A stretch of DNA of 64,000 nucleotides from Rostratula benghalensis (GCA_013399305.1 VXAI01000095.1:1884256-1948255); one strand, 5' to 3'; numbered from the stretch's first letter, positions 48,001 to 62,939 are shown. A program made the numbers and translations. The notes: a model not told the origin generated them from the sequence alone.

Positions 48001-51000
48001 GACCTGCTTCTGCAGACTTTTTGGTAGACAGGTCTTCTACCAGTATTTCACATCTATGTAAGGCTCTGGTCCTCAGAGTAGCACAGCTCCCTGAAGAGCC
48101 ATCTGATTCAATTTGAGATTCTACTGATGCACAGCCAAGTAAGCTGTCATTCATCAATTAAGTGATTAGCTTTTTCTGTTCATGTATATATATATCAAAA
48201 AAGGAGAACATCACAGTGAACTCAATTTCACAGCTTTAAAATAATCTCACTGGTATGATTGTCACAGGACTGTCTAAGAACAGGGAGCAATCTGAACTGA
48301 AACTACATAAAATTAGTAGTGGCAATACACAGGGAACCACTACCATTAGCAGCAAGCAAGAGACTTCAGAAACTACATACAAAGATGCACTCCAGACAAA
48401 CTTCACATCTATGCTTTAATCAGCAACTAAAACTAGAAGTCATGAAAATTCAAAATACCAGTACAGCACGGTAAGTTTAAAACACCAGCACTATTTTAAA
48501 GGGTAGAGAAAAATAATCTAAGCCACCACATTTAATCACTGGTTTATAAATAAGGGAAGTGTAGCTTTAGATTATTTGCAGGCAAGCCAAAACTGTTAAA
48601 AAAAAAAAAAAGCCTATCCTACTTCTGGCAATTTTTTACATAGCAGAAATGAAGGAACACAAAATAACATTCAAAAGGAATAAAAACTAGCGCTGTCAGC
48701 TTTCTTAAAGCCACCAATCTGTAATTTAGAAAAAAAAATAGAAAAAAAGCTAAAAAGTCATGCCAACATTAGTCACCAGTATTCTCAAAGCAATTTCAGC
48801 ACAGCCAAATAATTAAATTAATATTTTAAAATAATATTAACAAATACAAGAATGGACAAATTAATGATAACACTAAACAGCTCAAATAACATTACTTTGG
48901 GGATTAAGTGTTGAACTTCATCTCCCCGATTTAAAACAATAAAATATGGGAAACAAGAGACAGACACCATTGTAAGTGGAAACTGTTCTGCTCAAGACAT
49001 AGCACACAGGTGTCTTCCATCACTGCATTTTAAGTAAATACTTGCTACCTTGATCACACTTTAACTTTTCAAGGAAGCTGTTTCTTCCTGAATTCTGAGT
49101 GGGAAATAAAACCCCAAGGGGTTTACAAGCCAGATTTTCAGTAAACATTTCCGCTTTAAAAAAAAAAGAAAGATTCAAGCTACTATACAATTGTATTTAT
49201 AGAAATACATGTGTATATGTGTTTTTGATTAATCATATTCCAGATCACTTCAGGTTTTATGCATTTCTTCCCTTTTTGAGATTTTAGTCTTTAACCATAA
49301 ATCCTCCTCAATCACCTCCTTAAAATGTCTCAAAAGCATTTGTGTGCCATCTCAAATTATTTGAGATTTTATATGCAGTATAATTACATTTACATAATAA
49401 TTCAGCAAATCAAGTCCAATAACACCTACATTTTCTCAGCATCCTGAGCAGGTTACAAAGTCATTTCCTTACTTCAGTGAAGCCACTTTTGAACTACTGC
49501 TTTCTTTTAAATATATACCACTTATTTCCACAGTATGGCCCCTGCTATTTGGAGACCAAAGCAAGTGGTCCACAAACAAAACCACGTGGTAATGCTATTC
49601 CTAGTACCCATACTTACTCTTCAATCAGTCCAAAGCTTTCTGCTCTTTCCTTTCCTTTCTATGACCCAACTGAAGTAACATTACACACAATTACGTTAGC
49701 AATCCGTAGCCTGGAAAAGAAGCAACGTTGGGGAGGTGGAGAAAAACTGGATAAAACACAAAACCAAAAAGCTTTTGGTTTATAAACATAGTGTTTCAAC
49801 ACCAACTTTTCTGTTTATGCTCCCCACACTCTGTTACGCTTGTCTTTTGGCATATGCTCCATCTGGCTGTGGAGATGCATCTGCTTCATTATGCTGGAGG
49901 CTCCACATGTGCAGATGAGCTCCACACGCTTACTCAGAGCTACGATCTGACAATCCCATCTCTGATAGTGTAACTAGAGAACATGTATGGCTCCTGTAAG
50001 AGCTCTTCATTAAAATTTTGTGAAGAGGCAGAGAAATAGAGTTTGGGTATTTTAATGCAAGATGATGCCCTGAATACAGCTTCTGTAAGATTTAACTGGT
50101 TCACTTACGCTGCTATAAGTAACAGCAGGTACATGTACCTGCTTTCTGTCTTTTTTCTGTCAAAACTATGACACAACCACTATCACACCAAGCAAACACA
50201 ATCATTACTTCCTATTAGAGTCAGCATCTCCCCTGTTAAAAGATTTAATACTAAGATCCAAATTACCCGCTGTAACTTAAACCAAGAAACAACTGTGATT
50301 ATTCCAATACAGCAGCCTTTTCACAAGAACAAGAACATTTACAATAATTACATTACGTAGTTTAGGATAGGTTTTTTGACACCTTTTAGTTAGGATTTAT
50401 TACAGATTATTGCCTATTTCAAGGGCAGCTGTCAATACTTGAGGCATAACCTAAGCCTCATACAGCACATTATACTACACTGAAAAGAACATTAAGCTAT
50501 ATAGCACAGAAGAGGCTCATTAACTGACATCTATCTGAAATTCTCATGGGCACAGATGCCAACTGGCAAAGTAGGTCACATTTTAGACAGGCTCCTAAAA
50601 ATCAAATCACTTCAGTTTGATTTGATGCTATGACAGACCATGCACAACCCACCCACGGCCAAGTGTAAGCTAAGTAAACCCTGTTTTGCTGTACCACTCA
50701 AGAAACATCAAAATGTTGAAAAAAGATACAAAGGTCGAGCTAAATGGGCAAGAAGAGCCTGCTCTCAGCCCCTGAATTCCAGAAAAAGCAAGGCTGGAAG
50801 AGAGGGAACAACTGAATGACTGCTGCTTTCTGAGGCCCTCTTGAGGGACACAAGGACCCAACATGGAAGTGTTGCCTTGGAGAGAATCTGAAGCAGCATT
50901 AACAGCTCCTGCACTGAAGATTGAGTGTAAGTACCTGTTCATTTCTCACTCTCTTCCTTTGTATCAAAAACGGATGAGTGCTCAAGGTCTCAAACTGTTT

Positions 51001-54000
51001 TTTATACAACATTCTGTTGACTGCAGGGATGCAGAATCCTGATAAAACCTAAGATTCTTCCTATTTCACTCTGCAGAAGTACTCTACTACTTTCTTCAGG
51101 AAAAATAATTACTTGAGAAGAATAATGCATTACAAAAAAAAGCCCATGAACAATAAAGCATCACATGCTGTAACACCTACGGCAAGTCCTTCAAATCACA
51201 GACAGTACTTCAGTGAAACAATCTTCAACTGTGCCATTACGGCTTTGTAAAACTAAATACCTCATCCTAATATTTCAAGGATTCAGAGCACACACTGAAT
51301 GAAAATGTCACTTTTTTCAATATCCCTATAGGGTCCACCTAACCTGTATAAAGCACTAGATTTCATTCAAATAACTAAATAAAAACAAGACAACTTAAAC
51401 CTTATTGTACAACAAGAACAAATCCCTCTCATCTGATGTGAAAAGAACCATGTTCTCCAAAAGCAAGAAACACCAAAGGATTTCTTGAAGGATAGTTTAT
51501 ATTTCTGAAATAAAATGAAGGTTATTTTAGAATTTCAACAGAAGATAATTTTTTTTTTCCTTTCAGGAGACTTAAAGGAAACATTACACTCACCACCTTT
51601 TGTGTAAATGCCTTTTACTAAAAGGTCAGGAGATCAGCAATCACAAGAGGGACGAAGAAATTGATCTAAAACATCCCCTAGAAAAAAACACTCTGATCCT
51701 CATAAGTTTTGGGTTTGGTTTGGTTTTTCTTTATTACAGACCTATGTGCGTTCTGAAGTTTGAGAGTTTCAAACACTTCTGGTTTCTGTATTTACCTTTT
51801 TTTCCAAAGCCGTAACAGAGATTCGAACAGCAAAGAAGCTGAAGATCCCACAGGTTGAGTTCCGGCTCAAAAACGCTACACAAATTATCCTTTAAAACTG
51901 TACACAGCCCATCTGTTACAAGATCTTCTCCCTAATTTTCAAAGTATCAAATGCCAGGGAATAGACCATCCCCAAGTATAGTACTGATAGAAAGCTAAGC
52001 TTTAAAACGACATTTTGCAACTTCCAATTCCAGCTATTCAGAAGTCTGTCATTCTGCCAAGATGGCTGAAAAAACATATTGCTTATACCCATTATCAGTT
52101 ATAGTTACCAAGTAGCTATAGAAGCAAAAAAAAATTATGACAACAAAACCCCATGGTAAGAACCAGGTAAAGAAGCCATCAATTTATAGATAAGTAGACT
52201 GTTCAGAAATTGAACAAAGAGAAGGGGGAAATGAAATTTTAACAAAAGCTACAAAAGGGACCATATAAAAGGGATAAAAAATTAGGAAAGAGTAGGTACA
52301 GGACAGCAACAGAGCATTCACATCTACAATAACATGTACAGTGAAAGACATAAGGGCATGTACCAAAAAAATCCTAGCATTCATTTAAGATGCCAGTACT
52401 CTCCCTCCTACTATGTTTTCACACAAACGTTCCAGCAGCAACAGAAGACACCAAGCTCTGGGCATACAAAAGCAATTCCTATGCCAAAATTGAACGGGAG
52501 CCAACTATAAGGGGAAGATGTCTCATCAATTTTACTTAATCATTTTCAACATTACCATCTACCCAGTACTGAAAATAAGTAACAGGAGCTTTGTTTCTTC
52601 CCTTATGCAGGTTTTGAGCTGTGTAGAGTTACGTTTTCTTCTAGCACAGCAAAAAACCCCTCCTGTCATGCATATCAGGAACACAGTGGGTCAAGACTAG
52701 TTTCACTGTGAGCCTACGTCACAATAAATACCATCTGTCATATTCAAGGAGGCAAGTGAATTACAAAAATGTTAACTAAGATATATACATCAGCTATAAC
52801 TCCATAAAATGGAATTACTTACTCTAAATTGTTTTTGTATGTATTTGTCAGATTGGGGGTGTTTTTTATTTGTTAAAATATTATTTCTACCTAGGCATGA
52901 TGAAGAGAAGCCATTTTAGGCTGTACTTTCAGACGTTTCCAAAATGCTGGTACTGTAACTTCACCTCTCTCATGCCACAAGCATCTGTCAATGGTGAAAC
53001 TGCATGAAGCAGTGAGCTTTTGGCAACTTCCTACTGCCTAAATACAGGAGTTTTAACTCTTCCCCCATCCCATCTCTTCTCCCACGTTCTTCCCTACCTA
53101 ATGCTGTAACTGTCACTGCGTCTCCTCCAAAGCACATGATATTCTCCACTAAGCCAATTCAGCTCTGTTGTAAAGTAAAAAAGTAGGTATTTTTCTGCTG
53201 AAAGGGGATGTTTTTCTAAATAAAAGACATTAATTTCTTAGTGGGAAGCAAACCACCTAAACCCAACCACAAATTATGTCTCTTAATTGCCCGAAGAACA
53301 ATAGCTAATAGACTACAGAGTTACTACTCAGGCAGAGCAAAGCTGAAAAGCAATCAGTTGCAAAAAAATTAACTGTGGAATATCACTCTGAAATACTGTA
53401 CACATTTTTTTTTTATTTTTTTTTTCTGGAATCCAGAGTGAAGACATCACTGTACCTTATATATAGAGAGCTTGTAAATAATTCATCCTACTGACTTAAC
53501 CTTCCCATCCAGAACACAGCCATAAACTTAAAAAGAACTTATTTTCCCTGCCAAAAAGGTATATGCTCCTCTCTGGCTACATAACTGCTTACTAAGAAAG
53601 AAAAAAATAAAAACCAAAAACATTTCAAGCAGACTAAAGATCACCCAGGATTAATGAAGAGACTGGGAGATGCACTCCTAAATTATAGTACGTTTGAGAA
53701 ATTAAAGCCCCAAATCTCTCACTAATATAATACAGTAAACCTATAGAGGAAAATTAGAAATAATCTGTAGATGAATCCTTGGATGTTCCTCAAGAAGAGA
53801 AAACATACATGCACTTGGCTACTGAAAGCACTATTTTATGTAGTTGCCAGGAGTCAAACACTTGACACTGGTTATTAGAAAAAAAAAGAAAGGAAGAAAC
53901 TCCAGGCAGCTGTACACAGAAATTATTTTGGAAGAGTTTCTTACTCCTTATGATGTGAAGAAGCTCTATTTCCACAAGTCTTAAAACAAAGAAGCCTCAG

Positions 54001-55277
54001 ATGCAGAACAGAAGCCAGGCTGCCTAACACACTTCCTTGTATCCCTATCTCAAATTCACATCTGTCACAGTCAAAAGCTCATCTTGAAAGAATTAGGTTT
54101 TCCCTTCCTCTATCACAGCTATCCCTTATTTATACTAATCCAGTGACTAAGCAGTATTCCTCCAAGCCTTTGAAGCTTGTATTATCCCTCTCATTATTAC
54201 TCAACACTAAGGACAGAAGTTGGGATGGTTGACAAATTAACAGAGAATCTTCTCAGAAAGAAATATAAGGCATTTGTCTATTTCTCAGTTTTGTCAATGG
54301 GATTTTTGTTGAAAACCATTACAGGATCAGCTAGTACCTTCCCTGTACTCTGTCATCCCCTTAGCAATAGGTTCTTCAGCCATACAAGGCTCATCACTAT
54401 TCCTAAATCATTCCTAAAAAGCAAGGCATTTGTTCAGAAGGCAACTTCAGAATTTAAATGAAACACTTAAGTCAGCCACCTGTTTTGGTCTATTTACAGG
54501 ACTACTGGAGATATGACTCCTATCTGAAACGCAGTTACAGTACATAAAGGCTCCTATTGCCAAGAAAATCCTTGATTTCTTCTGCACCTAATTTAGAAAT
54601 TATGTACTGGAAAGAGTTTCTATTTAAAGCACAAGCTTATTAAAAGTAGAAGAAACCAATATCTTTGAGTAAATATATTCAAGCTACTCTATTACTGCAG
54701 AAACTGCAGTCATTGTACTGCTATGTTTTACCTGACGTACAGTGTGACTGGACAACAAATTTAATTAAGCTCATTTGCTCCACAGATTCACTTCTAGGGG
54801 TGGCCTTTTAGGCTGAATAAGGGGCAGCACAGGCTGTGGCTGATCTGACCGTGTGCAGTATTTGACTGTTAAAGTGGCTACTATGTTAGAATCAAAAAGG
54901 GGCTAAGAGTAATTGTCTTTTAGGCTAAGGATATTCTTTAGACCTTATTTTCCATCCAATTGATTTTTTCCAAGAAAACATTGAACACTTCCCCCTTTCC
55001 TCCCCCAGAAAAAACAACCACCTTTCACACCTCTATTTCCACTGCCAAATGTGGTTGAAATCAAACATGTTTCCCAGAAACTGGCAGGGGGTGGAGGGCA
55101 GATGGGAAAACAACATGGCTGCAAAGACAACTTATTGCCTCAGAAAAAACAGACTAAAAACAGTAGTTTACATTTCATGACAAGGTTTTCAAGTTATTAA
55201 ATACATTTGGTTAAAATATCTTAAGATACTCTACATTTGAAGTATTAAGGAGACAAGAAAACTGATGTGTCTTTTCA

Positions 55278-55490
<213 letters not shown>

Positions 55491-58400
55491 CTAGAGAAGA
55501 AAAAAAAATAATAACAAAAAAAATTAAATCATTCTTTAAGACATGACAAGGGTTTGAAAGACAATAATCAAGCATTCAAGGAATGTACTAGTTAAGCCTA
55601 CACTACTTATTCTTACTAAAAAGCAACATAACTGGATATATCTAGAAGCTTAAAAGAAGAACTGTTTAACATATTTGGGTGTCACTCTTAGTCTAATAAA
55701 GGACAATATTTTTACTAAACATCCTCTGAAATATCTCAAAAAGGCACTTAATCTACTACTATAAGTTAGTACTTTGAAACCTTTTAAATAAAGGTGCCAT
55801 TTTCAGATCTAGCCTTTCAGTGAGCTTCAGTGTTGAAGGGAATACCTCTGTTTACGGCCACACTCACACCCCGACACTGTAATTCACAGTGACAGGTGAG
55901 TGACCTACACGCCCCACGTGTTTAGCAGGCAACAGTGAGAATACTTTTGCAAGACTGAAAAGAAGTAAACCACAAGAAACAAATAAAACTTGTTTTTTAG
56001 TTTTCTACAGTGTAACTATGTGTACATCAAGTTTTTGGAAAACGGATGGGAAACTTCTGTATATTAACACCTCAAGGCATTTTTTTCACAGATGAGTATC
56101 TCATGCATATTACTTTTTGAACACGGTCCATAATACAAAATATATACTAACCTTCCCGCTACATAAATCATCTCGGAGGGATGCAGACAGATACACTAAC
56201 AACGTTATGTACAAAGCATGCTGACAACAACTGTGTTATTAAAACAGTATATGCATACTTTGCTTTCCACCATAAATGTTTGCAAAGCTACTGCGGACCT
56301 GAGGTTCCTCTCCAGCTATTAAAAAAATATTCATTTCCATCCAACAAAATAAAACAAAAAAACCAACCACAAAAACAAACAAAAAATTATCTGTTTTAAT
56401 GTGCACCCCTCTCCCCAAAAATGCACTGTGCCTATGACTTTTGAAAACCTGAATTGATAACGTTTAACCACAGCAGGAATGGAGGTAATAAACAGAAAAC
56501 CTGGAAAGATGAGAATACGGAATGTCAGGCACATTATAAGCAGAATTCCATCTAAGTTCCTGTGCTGTGTTTCTAACTTCAAACTTTCTTAGGGCTTAAA
56601 GACCACTATCACAGCTTGAACATTCTCCGTTCAGATGAAAATTGAGTACTTACCATAACTTTTTATTCAACCCTTTTAAAGCACATTTGGCAAAAAGCTC
56701 CATTAAAATACAATGCTATCTCTGAAACAATTTTATGTAAGAGTGCTGTAACACATCCAAGGTTCAACTAGGGTAAGCAGATCTTTTTACCTACTTACTG
56801 TTTAACAATTACAATAGATTAGTGAGACAAGACGCCAAAAGCTCTGACACACTTTATCTTAATGCATCTTCTGTTAGTATTTTCAGTTATCAATTCAACA
56901 AGTTGACCAAGTACAAATGTAGGTTTTAATGGGCTGCAGTTCTCCCAAATTCAGGTGGGAATTTTACTATCCACATATGTAGTCACTTTTTAAATACAGA
57001 TCCTGTGTAAGTCTCCAAGCAGTTCTGTCACTTTATACATCCCGTCTTTCAGAACACTTGGGATTTATTTATCCTGTCTCGCACGAGACATTAAGGATTC
57101 CTTTGTCAGGATTCCTCTGGGGATTTGGGGAGACTATGGGGTTTTTAAATAGCTGCTGCTCTTCTGATATCTCAATTACAAGACACTTAAGAGATTATTA
57201 CCTGAGTATGAGCAGGTTTAGAAAGGTACCACTGTTTAGTTTTATCAAGGAAAAGGCATCACGAACAGGATGTGTGTGCTTTATAACTTTAAGAAGTCAT
57301 TAAATGAAGACCAAAGGCTTACTTCCACCGAAGTCCTGCATCATTCTGGGTAAAGGATCTTAACTTCTCTACTGAAATGTTATCTTTCTCGCCTCTTGTA
57401 AGGCTATTTTACTTGTGAGATTTTTCATTTGTGAGATTCTCAGCTACTGTCGATTTCTCACGTTCTATTTCAATAGCGCTTATCCCAAACCCCACTATGG
57501 CTAGAATCCAAGCCTTACGTAAATGCACATAGATTTTTATAAACTCAGTTTTAATTAAAGAACTCAGGAAGAAGAATATTAGTTTTGCAAATTTCTCCTT
57601 TCTTTTTTTTTTTTCTTGCCATTTAGCGTGCCATTTAGGGCCACACTAAACCCAAAAATATGTAATTTTATTGCAGGCCAACAGCTTCCTCAGCACTATT
57701 TTAATGTTGCTTAGCAAAAAAGGGCAAGGAGGAGAGAGCAAAGGCAACAAGACTGAGCTCCTTTGATATCTAATTTAATGTATTTTGTTCTCTTCAGCTT
57801 AATGAAGATAAATGTTCTACAGCTCATTCAAGCAGATAAGACTGCTTAATTAATAATACAATGACAGTCTCATGACAATTGCAATCCCCCAGAGCAATGG
57901 TCTATATATTCTGTTTTGAGCTCACATGCAATCCCATCTCAGAAATAAGATTCTTCTGATAAAACAATAGCTTCTCTTCTACATAAGTTATGTGAACTTG
58001 CTCTGTAGGCAACACTCTAAGTCATTCTACTCATTTTCAAACAAAACAAAAAAACCTAAAGAGCATACTGAACATCTACACGGGACATCATATGCATATT
58101 CACAAGTAACCTACTAACCAGCTATGTATGCCATAGAAAGTCTGACAAACTATGCTTTTCATTTGGCACAACAAACCCTAATGGTCAATGAAAACAAAAA
58201 TCTCAGAAGTAAATTAATATCTAATAAATATCCTGTGTATGAAGGCATTTTTACTATGTTAAAACTCTCTATACTAGCTATAAAAACCATAGGACGTAAG
58301 TGGGGTTGAAGAACACCATCAATACCTTAATATGTAAAAATTTGGCTGCACTAATAAAAGGTATTTCATCTGTTTAAAACCTTGTAAGTTTGTGGTACGT

Positions 58401-58669
58401 TATCATCTCTGAGTTTCCACAGAAAAAGGAAAGCCTCATTCCATTTCTAAGTTAGATATTAAAGCCTCTTCCTAGTCACTAAAAAGCCCCCCAAAAGGGC
58501 TAGCCAGAAAAAACTAGAAAAACCCACCCCAATTTAGAATCTAATCCCCATATTTTGTTTCAGTCACAACAATGATACAAGTGGGCTAAAAATCAGTACA
58601 AATGCACTAATTCTCCTCCTCAACATTGTTCCAATTTAAACAAAGAGATGCAATGAGATGGAGATTTAA

Positions 58670-58700
58670 AAAAACAAAACAAAACAAAAACAAAAACAAC
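58670..58700. repeat. (CAAAA)n low-complexity tract
   Basis: Imperfect repeats of AAAAC over about 30 bp in the MADS-box intron. Confidence 0.7.
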
Positions 58701-59279
58701 CAGCTTCCCCTGAAAAAAACAAAAAAACACCAAACCAAAGTCAGGGTATAGCATAACAATTTTTGCTTTTCAAGCAGAACAAATATAAGGTTGTCTGACT
58801 TACTCCAGATAAGCTAAAAAAAGGGGAGGGAAAGGGGTATCAATTTCCAGCTCTTCAACATATCTGAAGTTCTAGAGCAAGATTTGAAAGCAGCAAAGTT
58901 ATTAATTCTTCTGTTTTTACTACGTGTACTTAAGACATTTATCTACATCAAACACACGGCCACTGTGCGATTGAAACTGTTCAAACACAATACTTGGCTT
59001 TCTCCCAAACTCCAATAATACTTTTCTTGCTATATATAGTCTTCTCAGAGTTTACATTGCTTTAAAGTGACAGAGGGAGAAAAACAACCCTGATTTCACA
59101 AACAAAACAATGGTCTCCAAGCTGATGTGTCAGCAGCAAAACAGTCTCATGGAACTCTAACACTACCTCAACATCAAGGTGATGCTCAGGAGAATTAAAA
59201 AAAAGAAAACCAAATACTAGGAAGGGAAGGGAGAAGAAACATCAGCACATCACTATGTAAGTCCTTGTTTTGCACATAT

Positions 59280-59640
59280 CTTGAGAGCTGCGCAGTTCTG
59301 GGTCCCTTGACCACCCAAAATAACGCAGCAATACTCAAGAAGGTTTAGGGGAAAGTAGTGAGAATAGTCAAAGGTGTGGAATAAATTCTGTATTAAAACA
59401 ACTAAGTAAGCTTGGGTGCTTCAGCCTGAAAGTTACTTTAAGGGAAAATAAGAAAGCATGGCAGATGTCCATAGAATAACAAGATGGACAGACAGGATAG
59501 GGAGTGACTCCTACCTCTTCCATGAAGAGGTAAATAACAAGCAGAACCATAACTAAGCATATAATAAAAAGTGTTTCTTGAAACAGTAAGTAATAGAACT
59601 ATAGAAAATCCTAGCCAAAAGATTCTGTAAATGCTGTAAC
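59280..59640 (+). mobile_element. old CR1/L3-type LINE relic
   Basis: From memory of amniote CR1/L3 3' regions, the order of short blocks fits: gcagttctgggtccc, then an AATAC block, a GGTTTAGGGGAA block, cttcagcctgaaa, a GTCCATAGAATAACAAGATGG-like block and a late ATAACAAGCAGAACC block. It is heavily decayed and has no open frame. A repeat-library search is needed to confirm the family and limits. Confidence 0.45.
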
Positions 59641-60684
59641 TTTATAATGGCTCAAAGAACAACCAAACAAGTTCACCGGCAGGGGGTGGGGAAAACAGAA
59701 AAAAAAATCCATTAATGGTTACTAAATATACGGAAACCACATCCAGCTCAGGAAATCCCTGAGCTAAGAATAGTCAGAAGCTGGAAGAGGATTACAGAGT
59801 AGTGTAACGTGCATCTCTACCCTACACTTATTTGCTTATGACCATCTTTGGAATGACCCACTGTGAGTATTCTTACATATCCTCAGTCATTCCTATAATT
59901 CCTTAACTACGGTAGCTTCCAGGTACCCCACTGTATATTTCAATATCCAATTAAAATCTTAATTCATATTTCATGTAGCAATTTAGAAGTTGAAAGGAAA
60001 CACTACTTCTACACAGAGTCATCAACTTTGGGTACTTTTCAAATTCACAGGACACCTCTTTATGAGGCGAGAGCAGTCACACAAGCAGTTTTCCCTAAAA
60101 CACTGCATTGCTGAGTACTCTTCCCTTTTGACTGACAATTTTTAAAGACTCGTGGAAACAGCTCTTACAGAGAATATAAGTCAATGCTTTGAAATAGAAT
60201 CATGTTAACAAAGTTAATTATTATAGCCAAACCCACTGTAGAGCATTGTCTACAGCTATGTCAAGCTCATCTGTCAAAGAGGCTGCAGCAAATACTACAT
60301 TCTATCTGAGATTCTCATCTTTTTCTCTATCTTCATTACTAAGTGTTCTCAGTCGCTATCAGGTTAATTAAGGTAGCTGTTTCAACATCATCCTCCAGTG
60401 TAATGGAAGTACAGACTAGGATACCATTTAAATAGGAATAGTAATTTTACAGTTACTTTGATTTATAGTAGGAATTAATATTAATTAGAGATAAGACTCC
60501 TCCCTCAAACAGTAGTGAAATCATTGAAACCTGCTTCTTATTTGTGTTAATGGTAATGCCATCTGTAGATACATGAAGACAAAGCTTGGCTTTAGAAAAG
60601 TGAATGAAGATCAATATAATCAAAAATTCCGTTCATTTTTAGGGTTTCTGACAAACTTGTTCATGAAGACTCCTTGTTTCTCAC

Positions 60685-60738
60685 CTGTCTGTTCCGTTCA
60701 TCCATTATCCTTGTAATCTGTATTTTCTTCCTCCCCAT
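60685..60738 (-). CDS. MEF2A: MEF2A start exon, coding part (MGRKKIQITRIMDERNRQ)
   Basis: 54 nt encode the first 18 residues of the MADS box, including the basic DNA-contacting residues at the N-terminus. The start codon sits in a strong context (AAAATGG; A at -3, G at +4). The donor is CAG|GTGAGA, phase 0, joining [10 protein letters not shown] of the next exon. This is the family start with no extension. The exon is too short to appear as an independent open frame and was located from the conserved protein sequence. Confidence 0.98.
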
Positions 60739-60883
60739 TTTCAACCTCTTCTTCCTTTTGCTTCACAATCCAGAAATATACTAATCCAAAAAATGTCACT
60801 CTTCAGTATTCTAACACATGATACAGTTTTCTTTTACTTTGTCTTCAGCTTGAGAAAATGGTCCTGTTCCTTTTTATAAGCAC
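60739..60883 (-). other. MEF2A: MEF2A 5' UTR part of the start exon
   Basis: Bases upstream of the ATG as far as a likely acceptor (TATTTTTTTAG|GTGC) at 60883/60884. The acceptor is inferred from its pyrimidine tract and is not proven. The segment carries one upstream ATG with a two-codon frame (60811-60819). Further 5' noncoding exons and the promoter must lie beyond 64000 or were not recognisable. Confidence 0.55.
60811..60819 (-). promoter_or_regulatory. MEF2A: minimal upstream ORF (ATG TGT TAG)
   Basis: Two sense codons and a stop, 72 nt before the MEF2A start codon. If the exon extends to 60883 it lies in the mature mRNA. Very short uORFs can reduce or regulate translation of the main frame. 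It is the only upstream ATG between the inferred acceptor and the start. Confidence 0.4.
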
Positions 60884-61324
60884 CTAAAAAAATATATTTT
60901 TGAAAAAAAATTACAAATTACTAAAGAGAAAGCATCATTAAACACTCATATAGCATAAAAATGTGCATGCATAATTTCAGTAAAAAATCAAGTATTTTCA
61001 GTAGTAAAATATTATACTACATACTTTGCTTCAATTATGTAAACTCCAACTAGCTTGCTAGATCCTACCTACAATTTACAGATTTAAAATGACCAACAAT
61101 TTCAGGCACTTTCAGCTGGACATCTTAAAAATTTACAGTTGTCAAAGGGGGTGGGGTGCTCACCACTAAGCTTTTGGCCTTGAGTTATCTGAGGTTTCAA
61201 AAATTTACCCACAAAGCTTTGGTAAACTCCATTCATTATTTTTGGAAACATTATAGAGAAACCTCTTTGTGTTTTCTGTAAAATTATAATCATGATAACA
61301 AAACACAGCCATGACAATACCAAG

Positions 61325-61362
61325 TTTCTGTTCCTAAGCAAAATTTCTGTTCCTAAGCAAAA
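61325..61362. repeat. perfect 2 x 19-bp tandem duplication
   Basis: The unit tttctgttcctaagcaaaa occurs twice back to back with no mismatch (61325-61343 and 61344-61362), which implies a recent duplication. Confidence 0.95.
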
Positions 61363-62580
61363 TTATATTTCATTTCATAAAATGGTATTTGAGGGTTCTT
61401 TGGGAAGCAGGAAGGAGAAGGAAAGAGGGAATATCCTTACTTAAAAAGGATAAAGACCACAGAAAATATTTTCACAACAGAACTATTTCACAGCTATTTT
61501 CACACCCATGAATAATTACAACATTCACACACTTACTCTCTCTACAAGTCACACCTTTGCCAATAATTGATTACCAGTCCAGCACCTGTTTTATTTTGTT
61601 GTATTGTATAGGTGCATATAACCTGAAAAACCAGTGTGTCATAGTAATATTTGATCTAGTACTAACACAGCAAACAGACTTGTAAAACACTGACACTCAA
61701 CAAACTTTAAATGCATTTCAGTTAAAAAAAAAAAAATGTTAAGCAATACTCCAAACACACAGCTTGGTCTGTAGGATAACATTAATTCAACAATACTGGA
61801 GCACAACTGAAAATAAATAGCTTCTGTATACACCAACTGTATACTAGAACACATAAACATGAAATCAGTACACCATACTCTAGTACCACCAAAAATTCAT
61901 TAAAATAAAAGGAGTAAAAACAGCTACAATATTAGCTTATAACCTCTTGTACTTTCCAACCCAAAACGTCTTTTGAAATCACGCCTTGCATATTTTCACA
62001 CGGGTGTCACAGTGCCACATCCTTGAGGCCATGTGTAGAAAGTGGTGCAACCACATCACCATCAGAGAGTTAATAAGCAGAGACAGCAAGAGGCGATTAG
62101 TCACAGGCTACACTTCACAATACATTCAATTTACAGTGAGGAAACAACCATGACGTTCTGATGCAGCTTGGGAGGGAAAAAAAAAAGAGAAAAGAGGTGG
62201 AGGAACATCACAAAATGAAGGGACATCATTTTATATTTACCCGATATCAACAAAGAATTACATTGGTAAAACATCATAAAACACCCAATAGTATTCAGAA
62301 ATACTATTCCATGGAATGTGAGATCGAGTCACCACCATTATTAAGTGATGTCCATTGGTCAAAGAATATGTACCAGACATCACATATACATCAAAGCACT
62401 TAAAAACATACATCAGCATTATGCTCCTCTTATTTTCTTCAAGAAAAAAATATTTTTTCCAAGGTATGAAGGTACTGCTCAACAGGTATGAACTAGCTAA
62501 GGGCAGATGAACCAGCCTCTGCACAACCAATAGCACTTGGCAGATATTTTACATGGAAAGCAACAGCTGGCACATATACC

Positions 62581-62599
62581 TTTTTTTTTAAAAAAAAAA
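62581..62599. repeat. T9/A10 palindromic tract
   Basis: Nine T followed by ten A, then G and another A run. This is a rigid poly(dA:dT) element likely to disfavour nucleosomes. Similar junctions occur at 8297-8316 and 44530-44543. Confidence 0.7.
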
Positions 62600-62939
62600 G
62601 AAAAAAAAAACACCAAGAATATCCACTAGACTCTTAAGTTTTATTCATAAAACATTCAGTCTTAAGCTAGCTGCCCTGCTCTCTTAAAATTAAAAAATAA
62701 TAAAAGTCTCAGCTTATGGTCAAAAATTAAATTTAGTTCTGCAAAAATCTGATTGCATTCCTTGAACATATCTAATACAAGAGTTGCTATAAGCAGCTGT
62801 TAAAATTTGTTTTCTCCTTCACATGTGGCTTAAGTTTTTCAAATGTACCATACATTACTGAAACAGCTCTCTGAATACAGAATTACCAGATTCCTTCCTC
62901 TACTTTTTTAAAAGCACTCACAGTCAGAACTAGTACAGA

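Larger units (their letters stand above)
55491..60684 (-). other. MEF2A: MEF2A intron inside the MADS box (5194 nt)
   Basis: Donor GTGAGA at 60684 and acceptor CTCTAG at 55491. It contains an (AAAAC)n-rich stretch at about 58670-58700 and a CR1/L3-like LINE relic at about 59280-59640. No exon was recognised. Confidence 0.9.
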
